Shown: positions 9,378 through 17,796, numbered from the stretch's first letter. The stretch: DNA of 64,000 nt from an uncultured Anaeroplasmataceae bacterium (GCA_944325695.1 CALVBA010000006.1:1-64000); one strand, 5' to 3'. Notes: generated by a model not told the origin, from the sequence alone. Numbers and translations are program-made.

Positions 9378-10262
9378 TTAATTTTGCGAAATAAACGCAT
9401 CAAGTTGTAATTGTGCGATCAATTCATCTTTAGAGTTGAATTTTTTTTCACCTCGAATAAAATCTAAGAAAGAAACTTTAAGCGTTTCTCCATAAATATT
9501 ACCATTAAATCCAATAATATTAACTTCCATTCGAATATCTTCAACATAATTAAAAGTTGGATTGTTCCCAATATTAATCATCGCTTTATATTCTTTATTT
9601 TTATATTGAACTAATCCTTTATAAACACCTATTTTCGGTAAATAATGGTATCCATAATCAATATTTGCCGTTGGATAACCGATTGTACGACCCAACTTAT
9701 TTCCGTGAATAACTCGTCCGACAATTTCATAGGGACGATTCAATAGTTTATTAGCATATACTATATTTCCATCAGATAATAACTCTTTAATATAAGTTGA
9801 AGAAATCCTAATATTATCAATTTCTACTTTAGAAATAATTTTAGTATTAAAATTGTGGGCTAAATCATAGGCATTACCACTAGCGTGCTTAGCAAAATGA
9901 TAATCTTCTCCCACAACAACCATCTTAACATTTAATTGTTTTAACATCGCCATAAACTCTTCTTTTGACTTGATAGCTGTTTTCTCATTAAATCCAATTA
10001 TGATTAAATAATCAATTTCAAAACAACTAATTAAATCAATTTTTTCTTCAATGGGTGATAATAAAGAATATCTTCTTATATTTTTTAAATAAAAAAATGG
10101 GTGTGGAAAAAAAGTAATTACAGCACTTTTATAACCATGTTTTTTGGTCTCTTCAATCAGTTTTTGATGACCTAAATGAACACCATCAAAGTTTCCTAGT
10201 GCTGCACAAATTCCTTCTTTAATTGCAAACACGTTAAAATCTTCATAATAAATTACTTTCAA
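9378..10262 (-). CDS. ribF: Bifunctional riboflavin kinase / FAD synthetase
   Basis: Makes FMN from riboflavin and then FAD. The 294 residues have an N-terminal nucleotidyltransferase (FAD synthetase) domain with GNFDGVHLGHQ, then a C-terminal flavokinase domain with GYPTANI and a P-K-I-G-V-Y strand. The start codon is TTG, preceded by AAGGTGA six bases upstream. No ATG fits the N-terminal strand MKVIYYEDF, so I keep TTG. It begins 13 bases after truB and is surely in the same operon. Confidence 0.96.
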   Translation of the reverse strand: MKVIYYEDFNVFAIKEGICAALGNFDGVHLGHQKLIEETKKHGYKSAVITFFPHPFFYLKNIRRYSLLSPIEEKIDLISCFEIDYLIIIGFNEKTAIKSKEEFMAMLKQLNVKMVVVGEDYHFAKHASGNAYDLAHNFNTKIISKVEIDNIRISSTYIKELLSDGNIVYANKLLNRPYEIVGRVIHGNKLGRTIGYPTANIDYGYHYLPKIGVYKGLVQYKNKEYKAMINIGNNPTFNYVEDIRMEVNIIGFNGNIYGETLKVSFLDFIRGEKKFNSKDELIAQLQLDAFISQN

Positions 10263-10275
10263 ACTAAATCACCTT

Positions 10276-11145
10276 CTAAAAAAGTACTACTGGTTTATAT
10301 TGATATTCAGCAAATGGTTCATATATCGCAATTAAATTCCCTTCAAAAAAAACTTTAAAAATACTATCTGTTTTAATTTGTCTTGAATCTAAAACAATAC
10401 CATTTTGAATCATTTTAGCTAAATTACTATTGACATTTATTGTAGGATAATCCTTAAAAACATCTAAAACATCAATTAAATGAAATTGGTTATTTTCTAC
10501 ATCTTCTAAAGTATAAGCTTGTTCTAAAGTAAAAAAACCACTTTGAAGACGTTTTAAATAACTCATACATCCTTCTTGGTGTAAGATACGTGCCAAATCA
10601 TAAATTAGTGTTCTTACATAAATTCCTTTTGATCCTTCAATTAATAAATCAAATGAAATAGTATTATCATCATTATATCTAATATCGCTTTGAAGTTCTA
10701 AACGATAAATCGATATCGGTCGCGGCTTTCTTTCAACTACGATATTAGCTCTAGCGTATTCATATAATTTCTTTCCTTTTACTTTTACCGCCGAATACAT
10801 CGGTGGAATTTGTTCTTTTTGCGTTTTTAAAATATCAATAGCTTTCAAAACGTCCTCTTTCTTAATCTTACTAGCATCACTTTTGCCAATTATTTTACCA
10901 TAAATATCTTCCGTTTCAGTCGATATACCAATTGTTGCTGTTGCATAATATGTTTTATGTTTTTCTTCTAAAACATTAATTAATTTAGTTGCTTTATTGA
11001 TTGCTAACACTAATACACCTTCAGTTTCTGGATCAAGTGTACCTGTATGACCGACTTTTTTAGTTTTCAATAAATACCTAACTTTAGCTACGACATCATG
11101 ACTTGTCATCCCCTTTTTTTTATTAATTACTAAAAAACCATTCAT
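10276..11145 (-). CDS. truB: tRNA pseudouridine(55) synthase TruB
   Basis: Forms pseudouridine 55 in the T-loop of elongator tRNAs. The 289 residues include NKKKGMTSHDVV near the N-terminus and the catalytic motif GHTGTLDPETEGVLV (the Asp of LDP is the nucleophile). A conserved YVRTLIYDLA segment follows; the C-terminal PUA-like part is short. The ribosome site AAAGGTGG precedes ATG, and a good sigma-A promoter lies about 50 bases upstream. It is the first gene of truB-ribF. Confidence 0.97.
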   Translation of the reverse strand: MNGFLVINKKKGMTSHDVVAKVRYLLKTKKVGHTGTLDPETEGVLVLAINKATKLINVLEEKHKTYYATATIGISTETEDIYGKIIGKSDASKIKKEDVLKAIDILKTQKEQIPPMYSAVKVKGKKLYEYARANIVVERKPRPISIYRLELQSDIRYNDDNTISFDLLIEGSKGIYVRTLIYDLARILHQEGCMSYLKRLQSGFFTLEQAYTLEDVENNQFHLIDVLDVFKDYPTINVNSNLAKMIQNGIVLDSRQIKTDSIFKVFFEGNLIAIYEPFAEYQYKPVVLF

Positions 11146-11188
11146 TAAAAAACCACCTTTAAATCCATAAATTAAATACGTTAGTTAC

Positions 11189-11216
11189 ATCATACCACAA
11201 TTTTGAAAATTTTCAA
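11189..11216 (-). promoter_or_regulatory. Sigma-A promoter of truB-ribF
   Basis: Minus-strand TTGAAA, a 16-base spacer and TATGAT with an extended TGG just before the -10. Confidence 0.78.
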
Positions 11217-11244
11217 ATAATAAATATATGGTAAAATTTTTCTT

Positions 11245-11290
11245 TAAAAAATAAAAAGGATTAAAACCTACCTAATATAGATATTAATCC
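11245..11290 (-). terminator. Intrinsic terminator of thiT
   Basis: On the minus strand GGATTAA pairs with TTAATCC over a 19-base partly structured loop and is followed by TTTTTATTTTTT. Confidence 0.78.
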
Positions 11291-11327
11291 TCAAAAAAAT
11301 AGTATTAATTTTTATAATAATTATTCT

Positions 11328-11888
11328 TTAATTTAAAGGGATTTCTTTTAAACGTTTTTCTAATAACGGATATAAAAGCATCGTAATGATGGTTGTTATT
11401 GCCATGTATGGTAAGTTATAAACAATAAAGGAATAAAAATAAGGATTTAAATTACCAGCATACTCTTTAAAAAAAATTGCTCCACTTAAAGATGATGATA
11501 TATAGCGAATTAATCCCGCTATAAAAATAAACAATACGATTATAGCTGTATTCTTTTTTTCTTTATCTAAATAAAGATTAGAAACAACACCTACAACACC
11601 ATAAGCACCAAAAGCTATTAGATAATCAAGAAAAATAGAACCTGGATGCAAGATATATCCATCAAAAACCCAGTTTAACATTCCATAGATTAATCCACTA
11701 ATAATTCCAATTGATACACCACGGCGTAAACTTAAAATAACAAGCGGAAACATCGCTAATGTAATATGTCCACCTTGGGGCATATTTAAAAATGGAATTA
11801 GCTTACATATGTAATCTAAAACGACGGCTAAAGCAATTAGAATTCCCGCTTCAGCAATGATATTGATTCTTAATTTATTTTTGTTCAT
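11328..11888 (-). CDS. thiT: Thiamine ECF-transporter substrate-binding protein ThiT
   Basis: The membrane S-component that binds thiamine and docks on the shared energizing module (EcfA, EcfA', EcfT; not in this window). It has 186 residues and six hydrophobic helices, starting MNKNKLRINIIAEAGILIAL. The sequence FDGYILHPGSIFLDYLIAFG matches the ThiT ligand region. It is placed directly behind a TPP riboswitch with a terminator, which strongly supports thiamine rather than another vitamin. The ribosome site AAGGAGG is strong. Confidence 0.92.
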   Translation of the reverse strand: MNKNKLRINIIAEAGILIALAVVLDYICKLIPFLNMPQGGHITLAMFPLVILSLRRGVSIGIISGLIYGMLNWVFDGYILHPGSIFLDYLIAFGAYGVVGVVSNLYLDKEKKNTAIIVLFIFIAGLIRYISSSLSGAIFFKEYAGNLNPYFYSFIVYNLPYMAITTIITMLLYPLLEKRLKEIPLN

Positions 11889-11905
11889 AATTTTACCTCC
11901 TTAAT

Positions 11906-11931
11906 AAAAAAATTCTTCGTCAAACGAAGAA
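11906..11931 (-). terminator. Riboswitch-controlled terminator before thiT
   Basis: TTCTTCG-TTTGA-CGAAGAA followed by seven T on the minus strand, between the TPP aptamer and the thiT ribosome site. This is the expression platform: termination is expected when TPP is bound. Confidence 0.9.
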
Positions 11932-11936
11932 CATGA

Positions 11937-12033
11937 AAAAAATATGTTCCTACGCTAGCATTACCTAGATCAGGTTATGGGTCGAAGTTGATTACTTCCT
12001 CTCAGCCTGCCTACAAGCTCCCCGTTTACGAAG
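11937..12033 (-). promoter_or_regulatory. TPP riboswitch (THI element)
   Basis: On the minus strand the aptamer shows the conserved GGGGAGC, GGCTGAGAGGA, ACCCATAACCTGATCTAGGTAATGCTAGCGTAGGAA blocks (given in part), the hallmark of thiamine-pyrophosphate sensors. The outermost 5' bases CTTCGTAAACG are complementary, with one bulge, to CGTTTGACGAAG in the downstream terminator, so they can act as an antiterminator. Confidence 0.96.
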
Positions 12034-12057
12034 TATAAAAAAAATTATGACATCTAT

Positions 12058-12086
12058 ATTTTAACTTATCTTTTCTTATAATGCAA
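12058..12086 (-). promoter_or_regulatory. Sigma-A promoter of the thiT unit
   Basis: Minus-strand TTGCAT (12086-12081), a 17-base spacer and TAAAAT (12063-12058), starting transcription about 20 bases before the riboswitch. Confidence 0.72.
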
Positions 12087-12093
12087 TACCAAA

Positions 12094-12123
12094 TAAAAAA
12101 AGCTATGAAATTAACCATAGCTT
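12094..12123 (-). terminator. Intrinsic terminator overlapping a stop codon
   Basis: On the minus strand AAGCTATG and CATAGCTT form a stem followed by seven T. The stem begins inside the TAA stop codon of the Bax-inhibitor-like gene. Confidence 0.87.
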
Positions 12124-12853
12124 AATTATCTGAACGACTAAATATAATTGCTAATAAGCGTAATGCTTCTACATATATCCAAACAATAGAAACCATTAAT
12201 CCAAGCGCTAAACTCCATTCATAATTGCGATCAACACCCATTTCAACCATAATTTTCGAACGTTCAAAATCTTGTACCAACATTAAAGAACCTAAAATTA
12301 TTAAAACAATACTAAAGATTAAGGCAATATTTCCAGTTCCATAAAACATTTCAACTAAAGAACTTGTAAATATTGATGAAATACCTACTACTATATTTAA
12401 TAAAATAAGAGATATTAAAGAAATTAAAATAAATTTATTTAAAGCTTTAGAAGCACGAAGTACTTTAATTTTATATAAACCTAATGTCACTGCAAAAATA
12501 ACTAGTGTTGTGATTACTGCAACTGTGGCAATTCCAGAATACATTCCTTCAAAAATTGCTGTTAACAAACCTAACGATAACCCTTCTCCTAAAGCATAAA
12601 TCAATGATGCTATAGCTGAATATTTAGGTTTTCTTAGTGCTACAAAAACACAAATAATTGAAGAAATAGCTGAAACAATTAATAATGGATATAAAAGTGA
12701 TGCTGGCATCATTAAAGCAGCAATTCCACTTAGTACCGCCACAAGTAATAAAATAATGGTTTTTGTAGTAATTCCTCCATAAGTAGCTTGATTGTCAGTA
12801 TAATAAGTATCTTGCTTTATACTATTAAAAACAGGGTTGTTTGATTTAAACAT
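12122..12853 (-). CDS. Bax inhibitor-1 / YccA-family membrane protein
   Basis: A 243-residue protein with seven hydrophobic helices and a cytoplasmic N-terminus. The GEGLSLGLLTAIFE segment and the final Asp/Arg-containing helices (QDFERSKIMVEMG and YVEALRLLAI) match bacterial BI-1 proteins related to YccA/YetJ. YetJ is a pH-dependent calcium leak, while E. coli YccA modulates FtsH; which applies here is unknown. It has a very strong ribosome site (AAAGGAGGAA) and its own terminator. A TATAAT box lies in the 60-base gap after the pseudouridine synthase gene. Confidence 0.92.
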   Translation of the reverse strand: MFKSNNPVFNSIKQDTYYTDNQATYGGITTKTIILLLVAVLSGIAALMMPASLLYPLLIVSAISSIICVFVALRKPKYSAIASLIYALGEGLSLGLLTAIFEGMYSGIATVAVITTLVIFAVTLGLYKIKVLRASKALNKFILISLISLILLNIVVGISSIFTSSLVEMFYGTGNIALIFSIVLIILGSLMLVQDFERSKIMVEMGVDRNYEWSLALGLMVSIVWIYVEALRLLAIIFSRSDN

Positions 12854-12912
12854 TGTAATTCCTCCTTTTGTTGTTTATTATAATACACATTTTCAATCAA
12901 AATATCTTTTAA

Positions 12913-13743
12913 TTATGTTAATTTATGTGAAAAATCTAAGGATAAAGGATAATTTATTTCTATTTCCTTTTTTAAAATAGGATGTTTAAAAGAAAGATAA
13001 TAACTTTGTAGTTGTAAAAAATCTTTTTTATTTCCATATAAGGAATCACCTACAATTGGTAAATTTAAACTAGCAAGATGAACGCGTATTTGGTGTGTTC
13101 TTCCTGTGTGAAGTAAAACATTTAATAAAGTTTTTTTTCCATCACTTTGTAATGGAAAAATCGTTGTTTTAGCATACTGACCACGTTCATCGATAATACG
13201 TAACATCGAATTTTCTTGTTTTAAAATCGGTTTTTCAATTATCATTTCTTGATTAATTACACCTTGAACAACAGCATAATATTTTTTAGTAATTGAAACG
13301 TTGGAAAATAAGTGATGAACAAAAGCATTTTTAGCAACCATCACTAAACCCATTGTAGCATAATCGATACGATTTACAAAATGAATTTTAGATTTTATAT
13401 TATTTTTTTGATAATAACTACGAATATAATTACTTAAATTATGCTCGTAATGTTTAAATGTTGGAATACATGCAATATTATGGGGTTTATTAATTATTAA
13501 TATATAATCATCTTCATAAACAATTTCTAAAAAACCCTCTTCTAATATTCCATCATCTTCTTCATCTAAGTTAACAACAACTTCATCATTTATATAAACT
13601 TTTTCCCAAAGTCTTATGTATACTCCATTTACAGATACTAATTGTCTTTTTTTAATATCAACTAACATTTTATTAGAATACCCACATTCTAATAAAAAAT
13701 CACTTAAAAGACATTCTTTATGACATTGATATTTAAATTGCAT
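12913..13743 (-). CDS. RluA-family 23S/tRNA pseudouridine synthase
   Basis: Converts uridine to pseudouridine in rRNA or tRNA; the exact target is not readable. The 276 residues have a short S4-like N-terminus, the strand IINKPHNIACIP, and the catalytic NRIDYATMGLVMVAKN with the nucleophilic Asp (family consensus HRLDxxTSG, here with His replaced by Asn). HTGRTHQIRVHLASLNLPIVGDSLYG also appears (given as family pattern). Its ATG overlaps the mutS2 stop as TAATG, so translation is coupled. A second, more canonical RluD lies at 18719-19654. Confidence 0.9.
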   Translation of the reverse strand: MQFKYQCHKECLLSDFLLECGYSNKMLVDIKKRQLVSVNGVYIRLWEKVYINDEVVVNLDEEDDGILEEGFLEIVYEDDYILIINKPHNIACIPTFKHYEHNLSNYIRSYYQKNNIKSKIHFVNRIDYATMGLVMVAKNAFVHHLFSNVSITKKYYAVVQGVINQEMIIEKPILKQENSMLRIIDERGQYAKTTIFPLQSDGKKTLLNVLLHTGRTHQIRVHLASLNLPIVGDSLYGNKKDFLQLQSYYLSFKHPILKKEIEINYPLSLDFSHKLT

Positions 13744-16070
13744 TATTTAAGCTCCACAATAGTACATCCATTTAATCCTTCACCTTCGCCACCAAATCTT
13801 GTCGATTTAACATAAGGACATTTTTTTAAATAAGCATAAACTGCTTGACGGACAGCACCTGTACCAAATCCATGAATAATTGATACTTGTCTTAAACCCG
13901 CTAAAAAAGCATTATCAATAAATTTATCTAAGGCATCATGAACTTCTTCATATCTAAAACCACGTAAATCCAGTTCCATCTTCGCATGTTTTTTTAATGA
14001 TGGTTCGTATTTTTTCTTTGGCTTATCAATTTTAATTGTTTTAACTTTTCTAAATTCTAAATCATTTTTCTTAAAAGAAAACTTTAAAGGTCCCATTTTA
14101 ACTTCATAGCGATCTTTAGCAGTATCAATTGTCAAAATTGTTCCTTCTTTAGCATATTTTTTAACATAAACCGTATCGCCAACTTTAAAATCATATTTCA
14201 TAATATCTTCTGATGAAACACCATCTAAATTTAGATTACGCGCTTTATATTTAACAGAAGCAATTTCATGTTCTTTGTATTCTTTTTTCTTTAATTGTTC
14301 AATTTCATGCAATAACTCTTCTGATTTAGTCTTAGCATCTGAAAGTAGCTTACTAGCATTGATACTCGCCTTTCTTAAGATTTCATCTTGCATATCATTT
14401 AACATTTGGCGTTCTTCACGTATTTTTTGAAGTTCTTCTTCCAATGTTTCCTTTAATTTAGCATTTTCTTCTTGTAAACGTGATACTCTATTATTTTCTT
14501 TTTCTAAATTCTCTAAGAAAACATTTAAATCACTTTGATCTTCAACAACATATTTATATGCCGTATCACAAATATAATTTGATAGTCCTAATCTTTTAGC
14601 TATTTTTATCGCGTTTGATGACCCTGGTACACCTAATAGTAATTTATATGTTGGTTCTAGGGTGTCTAAATTAAATTCCACACTGGCATTAATAATATCT
14701 GTTTTTCCAAAAGCATAAGCTTTTAAATCAGCATAGTGCGTTGTTGCAATTGTAATAGCACCAATCCCTTTTAAATACTCAATAATCGCAATCGCTAAAC
14801 AAGCTCCTTCTTTTGGATCAGTTCCACTTCCTAATTCATCAAGTAAAACTAATGAATTAGCTGTTACCTCTTCAGTGATTTGAATAACATTTTTCATATG
14901 TGATGAAAAAGTTGAAAGACTTTGTTCAATCGATTGTTCATCCCCTATATCAACAAAAACATTATCAAAGACATTTAAGTTCGCATTTGTAGCTGGTGTC
15001 AGAATTCCTGTTTGTGCCATTAAAGTAAGTAATCCTGTCGTTTTTAATGCAACCGTCTTTCCACCAGTGTTTGGACCAGTGATTATAATAGTATTATAGT
15101 TTTCACCAATTTTAATATCAATAGGAACAATCTTATCTTGATCGATTAAGGGATGGCGTGCCTGTTTTAAATCAATAATTAAATCTTGATTTAAAGATGG
15201 TTTTATCGCATTAGTGAAATTAGCGTACGTCGCTTTAGAAAAAATAATATCTAAAGTAGTAATATTTTCTAAATTGACAAGTAGCTCTGTAATATTTGCA
15301 CAAACACTTGCCGATAAAATACGTAAGATATTTTCTATCTCTTCTTTTTCCATATTTTCTAAACTAAAAAGTTGATTTGTTAATCCAACAACTTCTTCTG
15401 GTTCAATATAAACAGTTGTATGTGAAGCTGACTCATCTAGGATAATTCCTTTAAATGAATTTTTATATTCAGCTTTAACACAGACACATAAACGATCTTT
15501 ACGTGAAACAATCAAATTCTCAGTTAAAAATGATGCCTTTTTTGTAACAATCTCTTGTAGCTTTTGTTTACGTTTTATTTCAGCTTGATTGATATTACGC
15601 CTGATAGTCGCTAATTGAAGAGATGCTTGATCTAAAATTGTTGCTTTTTCACTAATACAATAATCAATTTCTTTTTTTAGTTTATCTAAAACTTTAATAT
15701 GATTAAAATATTCATCTAAAGCTAGCGTATCTAATTTTAAATTTAAAATTTGTCGATAATAGTTTAAGACATTTTTGGTCGCATAAATAAAATTACTAAT
15801 ATTTAATAATTCATTTGCTAAAAGCATTCCACCTATTTTAGCTTTATTCAATGATTCTTTTAAATCATAAACACCACCTAAAGGAATATTGCCATATGAA
15901 ACAAGCATTTTCCGTGCTGTTTCAGTTTCTTCTAATAATCTTAAAACATTTTCATACACATTAGATGGTCTTAATTTTAATATTTCTTCTTTTGCATAAT
16001 TTGTTTGGGCATATGGAACGATTTTGGTTAATACTTTATCAAATTCCAATGAGTCTAAATCATAAATCAT
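13743..16070 (-). CDS. mutS2: Endonuclease / ribosome-rescue ATPase MutS2
   Basis: A MutS-like ATPase with a C-terminal Smr domain. In B. subtilis it splits collided ribosomes and may also limit recombination. The 775 residues contain the core and clamp helices, Walker A GPNTGGKT, Walker B with LLDELGSGTDP, and a long coiled coil (about 500-600). A KOW-like segment (VGDTVYVKKYAKEGTI) and Smr (698-775, with LDLRGFR and HGFGTGAVR) follow. It lacks the mismatch-recognition domain of MutS. The ribosome site is AGGTGATTAAAG. Its upstream region carries a palindrome shared with the divergent gene at 16136. Confidence 0.96.
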   Translation of the reverse strand: MIYDLDSLEFDKVLTKIVPYAQTNYAKEEILKLRPSNVYENVLRLLEETETARKMLVSYGNIPLGGVYDLKESLNKAKIGGMLLANELLNISNFIYATKNVLNYYRQILNLKLDTLALDEYFNHIKVLDKLKKEIDYCISEKATILDQASLQLATIRRNINQAEIKRKQKLQEIVTKKASFLTENLIVSRKDRLCVCVKAEYKNSFKGIILDESASHTTVYIEPEEVVGLTNQLFSLENMEKEEIENILRILSASVCANITELLVNLENITTLDIIFSKATYANFTNAIKPSLNQDLIIDLKQARHPLIDQDKIVPIDIKIGENYNTIIITGPNTGGKTVALKTTGLLTLMAQTGILTPATNANLNVFDNVFVDIGDEQSIEQSLSTFSSHMKNVIQITEEVTANSLVLLDELGSGTDPKEGACLAIAIIEYLKGIGAITIATTHYADLKAYAFGKTDIINASVEFNLDTLEPTYKLLLGVPGSSNAIKIAKRLGLSNYICDTAYKYVVEDQSDLNVFLENLEKENNRVSRLQEENAKLKETLEEELQKIREERQMLNDMQDEILRKASINASKLLSDAKTKSEELLHEIEQLKKKEYKEHEIASVKYKARNLNLDGVSSEDIMKYDFKVGDTVYVKKYAKEGTILTIDTAKDRYEVKMGPLKFSFKKNDLEFRKVKTIKIDKPKKKYEPSLKKHAKMELDLRGFRYEEVHDALDKFIDNAFLAGLRQVSIIHGFGTGAVRQAVYAYLKKCPYVKSTRFGGEGEGLNGCTIVELK

Positions 16071-16093
16071 CTTTAATCACCTATATCATTTTA

Positions 16094-16123
16094 TCACATA
16101 TTATGTTATAATAGAATATGTGA
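16094..16123. promoter_or_regulatory. 9-bp inverted repeat framing a -10 box, candidate operator
   Basis: TCACATATT and AATATGTGA are perfect inverted copies separated by 12 bases that contain TATAAT (16107-16112), the -10 of the plus-strand gene. The repeat also lies in the mutS2 promoter region, so a dimeric regulator bound here could control both genes. No regulator is identified. Confidence 0.5.
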
Positions 16124-16135
16124 GAGGTGAAAAAG

Positions 16136-16948
16136 ATGAAAAGATTAATAAATGTTACTTTAAACCAAGTTGAAGTATTAAAAACGTTTTTTTGCTCTTA
16201 CTTGATTCCTTTAAGTGATGAAACTGTTTTATTACACATTATTAAAGATAATAACAAAATAATGATTCATGACAACGGAGAACTTATTATAACTGGCCCT
16301 GATACCGATTTATTATATGAGTTAATCATTAAACTTATTGAAGATGAAAATTATTCTTCTTTAGGAATCAATATGGCTGGACTAAATGATATTTTTGGTC
16401 CATTAATTTGTGTTTGTACTGCCATAAAAGATAGCGATATTACAAAAATTTCATCAATGATAAAATTGGATGATGAGCTAAGTGACTATCAAATTATGCA
16501 AATCGCTCCGTACTTGATGAATCAGTTCAATCACACTAAGGTAACTTTAGAACCTGAAAAATATCATATTATGAAAAATGTTAAAAAATTATCAAAAGAT
16601 AAGATATTATGTTTATTTTTAATGCAAACTATTAAAAGAAACTTAGACATATATCCTAATCTACCGTTAATTCTTGATGAGCAAATCAAAGAAGCAACAC
16701 TTGCAAAACACATTACAGATCATAGTTATAAAGCTAATTTATTTTTTAACGAAGAAGCGACAAGAATTAATTATGCTGCAAAGGTTAGTATGATTATTGC
16801 CCGATTTTTATTTTTAAATTACTTACATAATTATAGCCAACAAGCAAAAACCCATTTAATTAAAGGTAATTTAGAGCATTCTAAAAATCAATTTAATTTA
16901 TTAAAAAATGAAAATATCGAACTTCTTAAAAAAATCGCTATTTTTTAA
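16136..16948 (+). CDS. Unknown 270-aa cytoplasmic protein
   Basis: I do not recognise this protein. It starts at ATG 16136 behind GAGAGGTG; a GTG nine bases earlier overlaps that ribosome site and is less likely. The 270 residues have no signal or membrane segment. The first about 75 residues (TVLLHIIKDNNKIMIHDNGEL) resemble the Asp-Asn-Gly hairpin of DUF1828-like N-terminal domains, found next to uncharacterised or phage proteins, but the match is weak. The remainder is helical. It is read divergently from mutS2 and ends at its own terminator, so it is an independent unit. Confidence 0.8.
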   Translation: MKRLINVTLNQVEVLKTFFCSYLIPLSDETVLLHIIKDNNKIMIHDNGELIITGPDTDLLYELIIKLIEDENYSSLGINMAGLNDIFGPLICVCTAIKDSDITKISSMIKLDDELSDYQIMQIAPYLMNQFNHTKVTLEPEKYHIMKNVKKLSKDKILCLFLMQTIKRNLDIYPNLPLILDEQIKEATLAKHITDHSYKANLFFNEEATRINYAAKVSMIIARFLFLNYLHNYSQQAKTHLIKGNLEHSKNQFNLLKNENIELLKKIAIF

Positions 16949-16960
16949 GATTATAATAAA

Positions 16961-16993
16961 TTACTTCCAACCAAAAGGTTGGAAGTTTTTTTA
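16961..16993 (+). terminator. Intrinsic terminator
   Basis: ACTTCCAACC-AAAA-GGTTGGAAGT followed by TTTTTTT on the plus strand, a perfect ten-pair stem just after the unknown gene's stop. Confidence 0.92.
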
Positions 16994-16995
16994 TC

Positions 16996-17529
16996 TTATA
17001 AGATTTTTTTATTTTCCATTTTTGAATCGCAGTCATATTCTACTAGCCAAACAAGTGGATTTATACCATTTCGATAACAATATAAAAAATCTTCTAACAG
17101 TTCTTCTAATATTTTTATATCGCATCTAATTATCGCAATAGATACAGCATAGTTTACTACTAAATTAATATTTTTAACATAGAAAAAATCAGTTTTTCCA
17201 TCACAATTATTCAAATACTTAATAATAGTAACACCCTTTTTATAAAAAGATATTTTACAGATAATAAAGGATGTCAAAAAACAAATGATTTTTAAAAATT
17301 TACTTTGATCTCTACCTACATTGCATATTAATTCAACAATAAATAAAAAGCTAAAAATAACATATATTAAAAACAACAATATGAAAGTTACTATTACCAA
17401 AGGTAAGTAAATGATGATAAATGCAATTGTAGATGTTAAATGTGTTGTATTTAATCGATAATTATTAATCAAATAATAAAAAACAAACAAATAAAAACCT
17501 AAAAAACATATTAAATAAAAATAAATCAT
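16996..17529 (-). CDS. Unknown polytopic membrane protein with a structured leader
   Basis: I do not recognise the family. The 177 residues have about three N-terminal hydrophobic helices within the first 100 residues. A more soluble C-terminal part carries Cys residues and a GINPLVWLVEYD segment. The ribosome site AGAGGAGG seven bases before ATG is one of the strongest in the window. It stands alone, convergent with the gene at 16136. The 187-base leader holds a 14-codon ORF and two stem-loops, which suggests control of translation or attenuation. Confidence 0.75.
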   Translation of the reverse strand: MIYFYLICFLGFYLFVFYYLINNYRLNTTHLTSTIAFIIIYLPLVIVTFILLFLIYVIFSFLFIVELICNVGRDQSKFLKIICFLTSFIICKISFYKKGVTIIKYLNNCDGKTDFFYVKNINLVVNYAVSIAIIRCDIKILEELLEDFLYCYRNGINPLVWLVEYDCDSKMENKKIL

Positions 17530-17570
17530 GCTAATCCTCCTCTTTTTTAAATGTGATTTAACTTCTTTAA

Positions 17571-17629
17571 GATAGATAAATCATTTAAATTACATCTTGT
17601 TAAAATAAGTTTGAATGATTTATTCTATC
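17571..17629. repeat. Long stem-loop in the 17529 gene leader
   Basis: GATAGATAAATCATT (17571-17585) pairs with AATGATTTATTCTATC (17614-17629), fifteen pairs with one bulged T and a 28-base loop. It lies in the transcribed leader about 40 bases before the membrane protein start. Confidence 0.7.
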
Positions 17630-17633
17630 ACAT

Positions 17634-17661
17634 ACATGATTATAATTTTGCAAAATCATGT
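17634..17661. repeat. Second stem-loop overlapping the leader ORF
   Basis: ACATGATT and AATCATGT pair around a 12-base loop. On the minus-strand transcript the 5' arm lies inside the last codons of the 14-codon ORF and the 3' arm just after its stop, the geometry of a ribosome-sensitive hairpin. Confidence 0.65.
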
Positions 17662-17684
17662 TTTAATTTAATTACTAAAAACAT
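17640..17684 (-). CDS. 14-codon leader ORF
   Basis: A short frame encoding MFLVIKLKHDFAKL with its own ribosome site (AAAAGGGGG, seven bases before ATG). It is placed between a sigma-A promoter and the membrane protein gene and runs into a hairpin at its stop codon. The arrangement resembles leader peptides of translational-attenuation systems such as erm or cat genes. No sensed drug or amino acid is evident from the composition. It could also be a chance ORF; the strong ribosome site argues against that. Confidence 0.5.
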   Translation of the reverse strand: MFLVIKLKHDFAKL

Positions 17685-17722
17685 TTTTTATTCCCCCTTT
17701 TATTTGATTTGGTTACGTTTAC

Positions 17723-17750
17723 TTTATAGTCTTTTTACTTAAAAAAACAA
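17723..17750 (-). promoter_or_regulatory. Sigma-A promoter of the leader ORF/membrane protein unit
   Basis: Minus-strand TTGTTT (17750-17745), a 16-base spacer and TATAAA (17728-17723). It places transcription start near 17716, about 187 bases before the 17529 start. Confidence 0.6.
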
Positions 17751-17764
17751 CTTTATTCATAATA

Positions 17765-17792
17765 TAAATAAAAAAAGCCATTCAAATGGCTT
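17765..17792 (-). terminator. Intrinsic terminator of the lspA-rluD operon
   Basis: On the minus strand AAGCCATT and AATGGCTT pair over a two-base TG spacer (effective loop four bases) and run into seven T, just past the amidohydrolase stop. Confidence 0.88.
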
Positions 17793-17796
17793 ATTT

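Noticed and set aside
17571-17661. CRISPR or repeat array
   Set aside because: Only two unrelated inverted repeats; no regularly spaced direct repeats.
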